DNA of 36,625 nt from Desulfuromonadales bacterium (GCA_012974445.1 JAAXQG010000278.1:1-36625), one strand, 5' to 3'. Positions 25,423-33,870 are shown, numbered from the stretch's first letter. The notes: generated by a model not told the origin, from the sequence alone. Numbers and translations are program-made.

Positions 25423-26979
25423 ATGGATATGGAACCCAAAGACGCAAGCAACCTGCAGCAGATCAGGGTACTGATCATCGACGACGAAAGCGACGTCTGC
25501 ACCTTCTTCCGGAGGCTGCTGACCAAGAAGGGCTATCAGGTCAGCACCGCGGAGAGCGAAGTCGATGCGGTCAGGGCTCTGGACGAGCATTATTTTCATG
25601 TGGCCATGGTCGATCTGAAACTGCCCGACACCGACGGCATCAGCCTGCTCAAGAGAATAAAGGCCCGTCAGCCGGCCTGCGAAGTCATCATCATGACCGG
25701 CTACAGCACGATCAAGACCGCTGTGGCTGCCGTGCAGCTCGGGGCCTACGAGTACCTGGAAAAGCCCTTTGATGACATCGCCACCATCGAGCAGCTCATC
25801 GAAAAGGCCGCCACCTACGGCATCAATCTCCAGCAGGGATACCGGGGGCGCGACGAATGGTCGGACGTGGCCGAAGGCGTCGGGTTTCGCGTGGGTCAGT
25901 CTCCGGAAATGCGCCGACTGGCTTCTCTGGCCTTTAAGATCGCCCAGAAAAACATCAATGTGCTGATCCAGGGAAATACGGGCACGGGCAAGGAGGTGCT
26001 GGCCCGCTTCACCCACGCAGCCTCCCCCAGGGCCAACCAGGCCTTTATCCCCGTCAATTGCGGCGCCCTGCCGGAAAACCTGCTGGAGAGCGAGCTCTTC
26101 GGCCATGAAAAGGGAGCCTTCACCGGGGCGAACCAGACGCGCAAGGGCATTTTCGAGCTGGCCAACCGGGGAACGCTTTTTCTCGATGAGATCGGCGATG
26201 CCAGTGCGCAGATTCAGGTCAAACTGTTGCGGGTTCTGGAGACCGGGGAATTCATGCGGGTCGGCGGCGAATCGCCCATCCGCACCGATGTGCGTATCAT
26301 CGCCGCCACCAATGTGGATCTGGAGCAGGCCATCCGGGAGAAGACCTTCCGCGAGGATCTCTATTATCGCCTCAACGTGGTACGGCTCGAGATCCCCACC
26401 CTGTCCAGCCGCAGCGAAGATATCCCCATGCTGGCCGAGCATTTCATCACCAACATCAATCCCGCCCTGCGCCTTTCTGCGGCGGCGCTCAAGCAGCTCA
26501 AACAGCACAGCTGGCCGGGCAACATCCGGGAGCTGGCCAATGTCATGCGGCGGGCGGCCGTTCTCTGCAACGACGAAAGCATCCTGCCTCTGCATCTGGG
26601 GCCCAGTCTCGGGCCGAGTGCGGCCTCGGCGCGCGAGGCGCAGAAGCAGCCCACAAGCCAGCCCGAGACCAGAGAGCAATCCACGCCCTCGCTGCTGGCG
26701 CAGTACGGAAGCGAGCAGAAACTTGAGGCAATGAGCCCGGGAGAGCTGGAGCAGCTGCGTAAGGAGGTCTTCGAGCTGGATCGAAGACTGACTTCCATCA
26801 TGCAAAGCAGGGGGATCGAGCCTGCCAACAGCGGGAACCTCAGGGATACAGAGCTCGAAACCATTCGCCGCACCCTGGAGGCCCATCACTGGAATATCAC
26901 CGAATCGGCGAGAACCCTGGGCATCGCCCGCAACACCCTGCATCGAAAAATAAAGGCGTTTAATCTGAAAAACCTCTAG
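25423..26979 (+). CDS. Sigma-54-dependent response regulator (NtrC family)
   Basis: A 518-residue enhancer-binding protein. The receiver domain has phospho-acceptor Asp64 (MVDLKLPDTDG) with MTGYSTIKTA and YLEKPFDD. The AAA+ domain has Walker A GNTGTGKE (184-191), the sigma-54 contact loop GAFTGA (231-236), Walker B LFLDEIGD (252-259) and DLYYRLNVVRLEIP. A ~90-residue Ser/Gln-rich linker with a coiled coil (ELEQLRKEVFELDRR) precedes a Fis-type helix-turn-helix (WNITESARTLGIARNTLHRK). ATG 25423 follows the kinase stop after one base. It probably binds the TACAGTCTG boxes and activates the sigma-54 promoters at 16566 and 21275. Its stop codon lies at the edge of a palindromic repeat element. Confidence 0.93.
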   Translation: MDMEPKDASNLQQIRVLIIDDESDVCTFFRRLLTKKGYQVSTAESEVDAVRALDEHYFHVAMVDLKLPDTDGISLLKRIKARQPACEVIIMTGYSTIKTAVAAVQLGAYEYLEKPFDDIATIEQLIEKAATYGINLQQGYRGRDEWSDVAEGVGFRVGQSPEMRRLASLAFKIAQKNINVLIQGNTGTGKEVLARFTHAASPRANQAFIPVNCGALPENLLESELFGHEKGAFTGANQTRKGIFELANRGTLFLDEIGDASAQIQVKLLRVLETGEFMRVGGESPIRTDVRIIAATNVDLEQAIREKTFREDLYYRLNVVRLEIPTLSSRSEDIPMLAEHFITNINPALRLSAAALKQLKQHSWPGNIRELANVMRRAAVLCNDESILPLHLGPSLGPSAASAREAQKQPTSQPETREQSTPSLLAQYGSEQKLEAMSPGELEQLRKEVFELDRRLTSIMQSRGIEPANSGNLRDTELETIRRTLEAHHWNITESARTLGIARNTLHRKIKAFNLKNL

Positions 26980-27143
26980 GAGGCTGTCGGACTATGCGGG
27001 CTGAAGCGAAAACCTGGATGTTTGAGGTCAGATTTCAGCTCATTTGAAGGCTCATAGCCGTAGCTATGGGCCGAAAAAGTGCTGAGATATGGGCCAAAGA
27101 GCTAAATTTGCAGCCAGCTCATGTATAGTCCGACAGCTTCCTA
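26977..27143. repeat. 167-bp imperfect palindromic element (MITE-like)
   Basis: The ends are TAGGAGGCTGTCGGACTAT (26977-26995) and its near-exact complement, one mismatch in 19 bp. The interior also pairs: GGCTCATAGC with GCTATGGGCC around CGTA, and ATTTCAGC with GCTGAGAT further out. The whole unit could thus fold into one long hairpin. It has no coding capacity. The left end supplies the TAG stop of the regulator gene. I see no clear target duplication. It may be a non-autonomous mobile repeat and also a transcription terminator. Confidence 0.7.
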
Positions 27144-27234
27144 AAATAGGCGGCTGATTCAGCTCGTAGCGACAATCTTTCAATCGCTGGCCGGGTACTG
27201 CCCTGCCCTTCAATGATCCATAAGGAGAGTTTCC

Positions 27235-28188
27235 ATGCCCGCCGACCACCTGAGCTGCCCCAACTGCAAGGCCGACGTCGTCAAGTATCGCAACCCCTTT
27301 CCCACGGTGGACATCATCATCCGCAAGGGCGACAGCGTGGTGCTCATCGAGCGCAAGAATGAGCCCTTCGGGTGGGCCCTGCCCGGCGGCTTCGTGGACT
27401 ACGGCGAGAGCCTGGAGACCTCGGCCCTGCGCGAGGCCATGGAGGAGACCTCCCTCGAGCTGCACAACCTGCAGCAGTTCCGCGCCTATTCGGAGCCCGA
27501 CCGCGATCCCCGGCAGCACAACATCTCCTTCGTCTTCACCGCCGAGGGCAGAGGGGAGATGCGAGGAGGCGATGACGCCGCTCAAGCCCGGCTCTTCCCC
27601 CTGGACGCCCTGCCCTCCCTCTGTTTCGATCACGCCCGGATTCTGGCCGACTACAAGGCCGCCCATCCGACCCAACAATCCATGCGCCCCAAGGCCCTCT
27701 CCTTCGTGGCCAAGAGCGGCACGGGCAAGACCACGCTGCTGGAGCAGGTGCTGCCCATCCTCAAAGAGCGCGGCTACCGAATCGGCATGGTCAAGCACGA
27801 CGCCCACAGCTTCGACATTGATCACCCCGGCAAGGACAGCTACCGCCTCAGCGCCGCAGGTGCCGCCAACATGCTCATCATCTCCCCCGCCAAGCTGGCC
27901 ATGGTCAAGCAGCACGACGAGCAGCCCCCCATCGAGGCCATCTTCGGCACCTACTTCAACGACATGGATCTGGTGCTCACCGAAGGCTTCAAGCGCGGCC
28001 CCTTCCCCAAGATCGAGGTGAACCGTCTGGAGCGCAGCCCCAGCCTCATGTGCCGGGGCGAAGAGCGCGACGAAACCCTGGTCGCCGTGGTCAGCGATCA
28101 GCAGTTAGAGTTGGACGTGCCCCTGCTGGACCTGAACAACCCCCTGCAGGTGGCCGATTTCGTGGAGCAGCATTTCATCAAGGGGTAG
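27235..28188 (+). CDS. mobB: NUDIX hydrolase-MobB fusion (molybdopterin-guanine dinucleotide synthesis adaptor)
   Basis: A 317-residue two-domain protein. Residues 1-145 are a NUDIX domain with a CPNC pair (Cys8, Cys11). Its NUDIX box GFVDYGESLETSALREAMEE (Gly52 to Glu71) keeps all catalytic Glu/Arg positions, though the late Gly is Ser. It resembles ADP-ribose pyrophosphatases. Residues ~152-317 are MobB: P-loop AKSGTGKTT (159-167), VKHDAHSFDIDHPGKDSYR, and TEGFKRGPFPKIEV. MobB is a GTPase that assists MobA in attaching GMP to molybdopterin. The start at 27235 has AAGGAGAG upstream. It lies after the palindromic element and before a MoaD-like gene. The frame is continuous with no sign of a sequencing join. 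Linkage of a nucleotide hydrolase to MobB suggests handling of a dinucleotide, but this is inference. Confidence 0.88.
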   Translation: MPADHLSCPNCKADVVKYRNPFPTVDIIIRKGDSVVLIERKNEPFGWALPGGFVDYGESLETSALREAMEETSLELHNLQQFRAYSEPDRDPRQHNISFVFTAEGRGEMRGGDDAAQARLFPLDALPSLCFDHARILADYKAAHPTQQSMRPKALSFVAKSGTGKTTLLEQVLPILKERGYRIGMVKHDAHSFDIDHPGKDSYRLSAAGAANMLIISPAKLAMVKQHDEQPPIEAIFGTYFNDMDLVLTEGFKRGPFPKIEVNRLERSPSLMCRGEERDETLVAVVSDQQLELDVPLLDLNNPLQVADFVEQHFIKG

Positions 28189-28227
28189 GATTATAGGGAC
28201 GCCGCCATGAGCGACAGGGAGCCTACA

Positions 28228-28485
28228 ATGGGAAAGGTTCAAGTGAAGATGTTGGGCAGCCTCCATGCCTTGCGAAAAAGTCAGGGGCTGCCCACGGAGC
28301 TGGAAGTCGAAGTGGCCGAGGATGGCAAAAGCGCCACGGTCATCGCCGCCGAGCTTGGGCTGCAACCGGAGCTGATCGGCCACCTCTTCCACCGCAACCG
28401 CGTCCAGCCGCTGGAAACAATCATTCTACCTGGCGAGAGCATCGTCTTTGTGCCGCCCTGGAAGTCGGGCAGAGGGTCGGGGTGA
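28228..28485 (+). CDS. MoaD/ThiS-like beta-grasp protein with an atypical C-terminus
   Basis: An 85-residue protein, MGKVQVKMLGSLHALRKSQ at the start and VFVPPWKSGRGSG at the end. The central NRVQPLETIILPGESIVFVPP is the MoaD-type final loop and strand. The terminal residues are Gly-Ser-Gly, not the Gly-Gly needed for adenylation and thiocarboxylation, so it may be a non-canonical carrier or be processed. ATG 28228 has AGGGAG six bases upstream. An in-frame ATG at 28207 is an equally possible start, adding seven residues. It follows the NUDIX-MobB gene by 39 bp and is probably co-transcribed. Confidence 0.7.
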   Translation: MGKVQVKMLGSLHALRKSQGLPTELEVEVAEDGKSATVIAAELGLQPELIGHLFHRNRVQPLETIILPGESIVFVPPWKSGRGSG

Positions 28486-28625
28486 GGAGACGCCACAGTA
28501 CCGTAGGGGGGATTAAGGAGCATCAGCGACGAATCCACCAGCCCCTCTAAAGGAGAGCTGACTGCTAAAATCCCTCCCTGAGCTGCGGGGCTGTGTCATC
28601 GGGTTTCGCCCCGCTCGGGCGACTC

Positions 28626-28649
28626 ACTTTTGTCTTCAGCGACAAAAGT
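28626..28649. repeat. Small palindrome ACTTTTGTC/GACAAAAGT
   Basis: Perfect 9-bp arms around TTCAGC in the gene-free interval 28486-29024. It resembles the palindrome at 28920 in its CTTTT...AAAAG core, suggesting a dispersed repeat family. Function unknown. Confidence 0.5.
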
Positions 28650-28743
28650 AGCCCCAAAGGGCCACCCCCCATGAGTTGCTCTCGAAGACCCCGTGTTACA
28701 ATCTCCGCCAGCGGCAGTTGGCGACGTGAAAAACCCAACCATC

Positions 28744-28778
28744 AAAAAGGGCAGGCTCTAACGGAGTCTGCCCTTTTT
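28744..28778 (+). terminator. Rho-independent terminator
   Basis: AAAAAGGGCAG and CTGCCCTTTTT pair perfectly with an extra CTC/GAG inner stem and a short loop, ending in a T-run. It is symmetric, so usable on both strands. It probably ends the mobB-moaD transcript. Confidence 0.85.
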
Positions 28779-28919
28779 CAAGCTGAGATCTCCCCCAATT
28801 TGCATCCGCCGCAGCGCAAGGGTGCTGGCCGGAAAAAGGCCCCACGATGAACCCCGGTCAGTTTCCTTTCGCGGAGGGTACCCGAAGGGCGGCTGCGGTT
28901 TGGGGGCGGCACTTTTCTG

Positions 28920-28952
28920 CACACTCTTTTTCTGCCTAGGCAAAAGAGTGTG
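28920..28952. repeat. Small palindrome CACACTCTTTT/AAAAGAGTGTG
   Basis: Perfect 11-bp arms around an 11-base loop that contains GCCTAGGC. It stands just upstream of the IS30 remnant, in a stretch (28779-29024) with no gene. Confidence 0.5.
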
Positions 28953-29024
28953 GCGTCTGTCGGAACGAGACCCGATGGTGTTGGGTTTACGGAGCAGATT
29001 AGAAACTCCGCTTGTCAGGCCTGA

Positions 29025-29855
29025 CCCCGATGCCTTTGTAGTGCCCGAGAGATTGCCCGGCGCCTCAATCGCCACCACACAACAATCGCTCGTGAGCTTA
29101 ATCGGAATGACCCCCAACATGACAACCCTGCTTACAAGCATAACCGGGCACATCTAATAGCCATTGCACGACGCAAGCAGCCACGGCACCTAAAGCGACA
29201 GAGCCATCGGCGTTTGGTGGATTACGTCGATTCAAAGCTCAAGCTTGAATGGTCGCCAGAGGAGATCGCGAACAGAATTCGCATCGACTATCCCGATGAC
29301 GACAAAATGCGGATCAGTCACGAGACCATCTACCGATGGGTCTACCTTGAGGGCAGCGTTGATGGGATCCTTTACCAGCGCCTGAGGCGCAAAAGGAAAA
29401 GACGGCGCAAGCAGCGTAGATACGGCACCGGGCGCCGCTTCAAGGCGGGACGAGTCGGCATTGACCAGCGGCCAGAAATTGTCGAAACCCGAGAGAGGGT
29501 CGGTGACTGGGAGGGCGACACGGTTCAAGGAAAACCGGGTACAGGCTGCATTGCCACCATGGTTGAGCGAAAAAGCCGTTATCTCGTGGCAGCAAAATTG
29601 GAAAACAAGAAAGCCGCAACCCTGTCAGAAAAATGTATCAAAGCTTTTTCCTTCATCCCTCGGGTGATGCGTCAGACATTGACCCTGGATAATGGCTCTG
29701 AGTTTGCGAATTTCAAAGAATTAGAGATAGGTGCCCGGTTGGCCATCTACTTCGCCGACCCTTATGCCCCTTGGAGCTCGTGGTGCACTTGCAAATTGAA
29801 TTCACCCTCCCCTTCAAGGGGAGGTGAAGACAACAATACTGGCAGTGAGCATTGA
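29025..29855 (+). pseudogene. IS30-family transposase remnant
   Basis: From the codon after an in-frame TGA (29022-29024) the frame encodes SAREIARRLNRHHTTIAREL, the IS30 N-terminal helix-turn-helix, but with no start codon and no preceding ~25 residues. It continues SPEEIANRIRIDYP, SHETIYRWVYLEG and a basic stretch. The DDE core retains DWEGDTVQG (first Asp) and TLDNGSEFANF (second Asp). After FADPYAPW the family sequence stops and SSWCTCKLNSPSPS follows, so the catalytic Glu region (usually NENTNGLLRQYFPK-like) is lost. Both ends are therefore damaged, and I cannot find the terminal inverted repeats. It is an inactive relic. Confidence 0.85.
29801..29828. repeat. Palindrome at the truncated 3' end of the IS30 remnant
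   Basis: CCTCCCCTT and AAGGGGAGG are perfect 9-bp arms around one base, extended by TTCA/TGAA. It begins shortly after the transposase homology ends and may be a repeat inserted at or causing the break. Confidence 0.55.
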
Positions 29856-30018
29856 CTGAATAGTTACAAGCAATCAAAGACAGGTCGCATCAATCGGTGC
29901 ATGCGCTGAGAATCTCAATCCGCGACCATGGCTTACATAGCCGGGGCCAGAGCCCAAGAGTAGAGGGCACGGATGTTATGAGAAAATTCGTGAGAAACGA
30001 AAGAAGGGAAAGATATGA

Positions 30019-30843
30019 CTACTTGTTGTGGCAGCTGAGACAGAGATTGCTTGCGTCGTTGGGGATGCGAAGGAAGGGAAAGTACCGAATATCGGCCGTA
30101 GAATCACAAACCTGAGCCAGGTCTCCTACGGCTCTCTGGGCGTTGCAAATCGCGGGATCCTGATCGGGGTCATACCAGGGGTCGTAATTCACATGGGGGT
30201 CATGGCAGGTGCCGCACTCTACGCGGTTCGTTGCACCGTAAAACTTCAACCCCTGGACGTCCCGAGCATGCTCGATGGTCTCGAGATTACCGTAGCCAGT
30301 ACCCACAGCGGTCACCGAATCCGTATAACTAAATGAAATGGGATGATCGTCGGACAGATCCTTCGCATTACCGACCCGGGGATTAAAGGATGAAAGATTG
30401 ACCACGGTGGTAGTGCTCGTCGAGGGCGTTCCCAGAGCACTCTGATTTATGAGATCGCCAACAGCGATGGTCCCGTCATGACAGCTCAGGCAGAGCAGAG
30501 ACTCAGGACTGACAGCACGGTTGGCCGCGCCCACCCCGGAGGATAGAGTCACGCTGTTATAGTGAGTCCAGCCCGTATCAAAGCCTGCAGGAATCGCCCG
30601 GTTCCAGAGTGGTCCCGTTGTATCTCCTCCATGGGGCGTGTGACAGAAGATACAGATCTGAGTCTCAACAGTCTCGGAATAGTAGCCGGCCCATGACGTA
30701 TTGGTCGCATAACCTTCCACGCTCAGATTGTGAGTGGTCTTGCGAACTCCCATGGGTGCAGAAAAAGCCGGTGCCACAAGGAGGACACCGGCCGAGAGAA
30801 CACCGATAACGAGAAGACATTTAAACAAAAAAGCTGACTTCAT
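30019..30843 (-). CDS. Exported tetrahaem c-type cytochrome
   Basis: A 274-residue protein with a Sec signal peptide (LLVIGVLSAGVLLVAPAFS, cleavage after ...FSA). It has four CxxCH haem motifs: CIFCH, CLSCH, CGTCH and a final CLSCH four residues from the end. DDHPISFSY and GTCHDPH are typical of the doubled-CxxCH family of Geobacter-type periplasmic or outer-surface cytochromes. Likely an electron-transfer protein. ATG 30843 lies seven bases after the stop of the 953-residue gene, so the two are co-transcribed. The product ends at residue 274 within a few bases of the repeat-rich region, but the last haem motif is complete. Confidence 0.9.
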   Translation of the reverse strand: MKSAFLFKCLLVIGVLSAGVLLVAPAFSAPMGVRKTTHNLSVEGYATNTSWAGYYSETVETQICIFCHTPHGGDTTGPLWNRAIPAGFDTGWTHYNSVTLSSGVGAANRAVSPESLLCLSCHDGTIAVGDLINQSALGTPSTSTTTVVNLSSFNPRVGNAKDLSDDHPISFSYTDSVTAVGTGYGNLETIEHARDVQGLKFYGATNRVECGTCHDPHVNYDPWYDPDQDPAICNAQRAVGDLAQVCDSTADIRYFPFLRIPNDASNLCLSCHNK

Positions 30844-30850
30844 CTGGACC

Positions 30851-33712
30851 CTAGCGCAAAAGAGTAACCAACTCCTCCATTTTTACCACAAGTTCCCCAC
30901 CCTGGGTCAAGTGGGCGACCAACTCCCGGGCCAGCTCCCAGGCGCCGGACAGTTCATTATCCTCGATCAGGGCCGAAAGCTGCTGCAGTTCGAAGGAGAT
31001 ATCAACCTCTAGAGCGAGGGAGAGGTCTTCCAGCTCAAGGATTTTGTCCTGCAGGGCCTCGCCAAAGGCGGGGAGATAAACCACCCCTTCCATCGGCAGC
31101 AGCCACAGGCGCCCTATGCCATCGCCAAGATAAAGATCCTTGCCCCCGGCACCATCGGCATCAAAAGCAAAGACTGACAGACGACCACCGGAGGCTGTCA
31201 CCTCGGCGGGCAGCAACATACGGGCGAAAGGTACCAGCCCCTCATCCGTGACCTCATGAAACACGAAGGCATCACCATCCTGAAGCATCAGCTCCCGTCG
31301 GCCATCGGCATCCCAGTCGACAGGAAACACCGAAGCGGCCTCAATACCCTCATGGACAATCTCACCCGGCAGCAGATCTATCCCCTCTGCGCTCGAGGCA
31401 AAACCATAGTAGAAAATCTCGCCGCTCTGAGCCCCCACCAGAAGACCGGGCCCCCTGCTACCGAAGGACTCAACCACCTCGGGAAGAGCCCGCTCACCTA
31501 CATCGAGAGGGACACCTTCGGCCTGAAGGAAGATCCCCACGGCAAAGACCGGCTCAGCCTCGGTGCCATGATTGAGAAACAGCCAGACCGTACCGTCGAG
31601 AGTGCCGACGAGCAGGTCCTTGCGGCCATCGCCATTCCAGTCATAAACAAAGGGGGTCGCCCCGGCGATGGCAGGCAGAGAAAGAAGCTCACCGGCAGCA
31701 TAAACACCCTCCGGCTCACCACGGAAGAGATGAACCCATCCTGCGGCGTCACCGACCAGAAGATCCTGGATTCCGTCATTGTCAAAGTCGACCACGAAGG
31801 GAGAAGCCCCCCCCATGACCTCAATCTCCCCCAGCTCCGACTGAATCCGGACCGCACCGGACGCTACAGGAATAAGGGCGGGAAGCAGCTCGATGTGGAG
31901 GCTGCTGTTTTCCCCCTGACCGATACTGACCTGGCCGATACGGGTTTCAAAGCCACTGCGCTCGGCAACGAGAGAGAAGACACCGGGCTCAAGATCGCGT
32001 AGCTCCAAGGGAGAGTCTCCGAGATAACGACCCGGGTGGGCATGATTGCCCCCGGCGTAAAAGCGCACGTCGGGCATATTTGCACTGAGCTCTAACAGAC
32101 TCGTATCGTAGAAGAAGCGACCTGCAGCTGAAACGGGTGAGGCCAGATCATGATTATCGATGGCGGTGACGCGCCAGAAATAGCCTTGACCATCCTGAAG
32201 CGCCAGGTAGTCGGACAGGGCCCCAAGCTCTACGCTCACCGAAGGCAGATCCTGCCGCAGCACCAGAGAAGCAAAATCGGGTTCGGAGGCTATTTCAATC
32301 CGGTATCGGACCAGATCGTTGGGATCGGGATCTGCGGCTACGGACCAGCTCAGCAGCGCCTTGCCGTCAATGACCTCTCCTTCCAGCGGGAAAAGGAGTT
32401 CGGTGGCGACAGGCGGCTCATCAACATTGTTGTAATAAAAGGAGACCTGCCCGGACCAGCCCGAGGCAGAGGCCCCGTCAGAGGCACGTACCTGCCACTG
32501 ATAGCCGGCATTTTCCACATAAGGGTAGCTCAGGCGGTGGGAGGTGTTAACAGCCCCCTCGTCGATATGCTGCTCGGTACGCAGAGTTTCCCCCAGCCGG
32601 GAGAGCTGCAGGTCATAAGACAGGACCGGCGAATCTGTATCAACGGCATTTCTGAACTCGAAGTCAACGGAAGATCCGGCCACGTCATCCCCGGACAGAG
32701 GGGCTAGAGGCAGGGGACGAGAGGGGGATGCATTGAGCTTCACCGGCGTCTGCCCTCCGTCGATGCCGAAAATTTCAATACGTCCGAACTGGCAGAGCAC
32801 GAAAAGGCGCTTGGTGAGCGGATCGAAGGCGGAATCTGAGGGACGCATCAACTGCCCCGGTTCGAAGCCCTGCCCGGCATAACGAGCGAGAAATGTCTGA
32901 GGCAGAGACAGGGCGCGAATCTCACCACGGTGAGAGTCGAGAATAAAGGCTCGTCCCTTGTCGTCAAACTCAATACCGCTGAAGAAAGTCAGGGCGGGGA
33001 GCCCGAAATCGACTCCGGCATCGAGGGTGCGGATATATTCTCCGCCCAGGCTGAAAACCTGCACCCTGGGGCGAGCGCCACGCGCGATGAGATTACCGGA
33101 AGGATCATACTCGTCTCTGGAATTGAAAATATCGGCGACATAGACGGCCCGGGTCGCAGGGTTGATAGCCATGTCCCAGATGGAGAGAAATTTCCCAGCC
33201 CCCTTACCCCGGCCACCAAAACTCGAAACAAAAGCACCTTCGAGATCGTAAGTTTTCACTTCAAGGGTCTTCGTATCGACCACAAACACATAACCTTGAC
33301 CATCCAGGGCGATATCACCTGCCGCCCCGAACTCCCCCTGCCCGCGGCCCAGGGTCCCCAGGGGCTTACCCTCTACACCGTCGAGCACCACAACAGCATC
33401 GATGGTTGAGACGTAGATGCGGCTGCCATCTTCGGAGACGGCAAGGCCGGCACCGGAACTGGGCACGGAAAACCGTCCCAACTCTTCACCGTACATGTCG
33501 ATCTTTACAATCGACTGAATCTGGGGAGCATCGAGATAAAGATTACCGGCGCCGTCGAAAGCAATCTTGGAAATATCAGCGTGTGTGGTATTGAGCTGCC
33601 CGAGAGACTTTATTTCCGGGGCGGTCAAAGCGAAGACGCAAACAGGGGAAAACACGGCCAAAAGCAGCCATATCGCAGTAATCAAACGCATTTCAAATCC
33701 CTGAAAAATCAT
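30851..33712 (-). CDS. Large exported NHL/FG-GAP repeat protein
   Basis: A 953-residue secreted protein. Signal peptide residues ~8-28 (MRLITAIWLLLAVFSPVCVF). An NHL-type beta-propeller spans ~35-320 (DIALDGQGYVFVVD, GIEFDDKGRAFILDS). Two fibronectin-III-like domains follow (~345-440, ~450-540; FYYNNVDEPPVA between them), then a PEGA-like domain (~545-615, SPLELRDLEPGVFSLVAERS). FG-GAP/VCBS repeats with calcium-loop signatures occupy ~640-880 (DFDNDGIQDLLVGD, DWNGDGRKDLLVG). A helical tail ends the protein. No haem motif is present. The start 33712 has AGGAGG six bases upstream. A sigma-54 promoter lies ~80 bp before it and the tetrahaem cytochrome gene follows, so a surface or periplasmic partner of the cytochrome is plausible. 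Precise function unknown. Confidence 0.85.
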   Translation of the reverse strand: MIFQGFEMRLITAIWLLLAVFSPVCVFALTAPEIKSLGQLNTTHADISKIAFDGAGNLYLDAPQIQSIVKIDMYGEELGRFSVPSSGAGLAVSEDGSRIYVSTIDAVVVLDGVEGKPLGTLGRGQGEFGAAGDIALDGQGYVFVVDTKTLEVKTYDLEGAFVSSFGGRGKGAGKFLSIWDMAINPATRAVYVADIFNSRDEYDPSGNLIARGARPRVQVFSLGGEYIRTLDAGVDFGLPALTFFSGIEFDDKGRAFILDSHRGEIRALSLPQTFLARYAGQGFEPGQLMRPSDSAFDPLTKRLFVLCQFGRIEIFGIDGGQTPVKLNASPSRPLPLAPLSGDDVAGSSVDFEFRNAVDTDSPVLSYDLQLSRLGETLRTEQHIDEGAVNTSHRLSYPYVENAGYQWQVRASDGASASGWSGQVSFYYNNVDEPPVATELLFPLEGEVIDGKALLSWSVAADPDPNDLVRYRIEIASEPDFASLVLRQDLPSVSVELGALSDYLALQDGQGYFWRVTAIDNHDLASPVSAAGRFFYDTSLLELSANMPDVRFYAGGNHAHPGRYLGDSPLELRDLEPGVFSLVAERSGFETRIGQVSIGQGENSSLHIELLPALIPVASGAVRIQSELGEIEVMGGASPFVVDFDNDGIQDLLVGDAAGWVHLFRGEPEGVYAAGELLSLPAIAGATPFVYDWNGDGRKDLLVGTLDGTVWLFLNHGTEAEPVFAVGIFLQAEGVPLDVGERALPEVVESFGSRGPGLLVGAQSGEIFYYGFASSAEGIDLLPGEIVHEGIEAASVFPVDWDADGRRELMLQDGDAFVFHEVTDEGLVPFARMLLPAEVTASGGRLSVFAFDADGAGGKDLYLGDGIGRLWLLPMEGVVYLPAFGEALQDKILELEDLSLALEVDISFELQQLSALIEDNELSGAWELARELVAHLTQGGELVVKMEELVTLLR

Positions 33713-33791
33713 CGGTCTCCTCCTGCTTTGGAATAAAACTCAGTCCCTCCGGCCATCACCACAAAAAAGGGAAACGCTCCTGGCTTATCAA

Positions 33792-33807
33792 TGCAACTAG
33801 AATACCA
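33792..33807 (-). promoter_or_regulatory. Sigma-54 promoter of the NHL protein-cytochrome operon
   Basis: Minus strand TGGTATTCTAGTTGCA: TGG at -24 and TTGCA at -12 with exact spacing. The start would be near 33781, ~69 bases before the ATG. The neighbouring NtrC-family regulator is the natural activator. Confidence 0.7.
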
Positions 33808-33818
33808 ACATTAAAAAC

Positions 33819-33844
33819 GAAAAAAGGCGGGCAAAGCCCACCTT
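33819..33844 (-). terminator. Terminator of the kinase-regulator operon
   Basis: Minus strand AAGGTGGGC and GCCCGCCTT pair (one G-T) around TTT, followed by a T-run. It lies 27 bases after the regulator stop and just upstream of the sigma-54 promoter. Confidence 0.85.
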
Positions 33845-33870
33845 CTATTCAGAGATAATCCGGCAACCCT

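Noticed and set aside
25348-26943. A 531-codon open frame opposite the sigma-54 regulator
   Set aside because: The plus strand has every NtrC-family motif in order; the opposite frame has none.
28822-29157. A 111-codon frame upstream of and overlapping the IS30 remnant
   Set aside because: It reads the transposase helix-turn-helix region in the wrong frame and has no homology of its own.
29897-30115. A 72-codon plus-strand frame before the cytochrome gene
   Set aside because: Overlaps the end of the cytochrome gene, no ribosome site, no recognisable domain.
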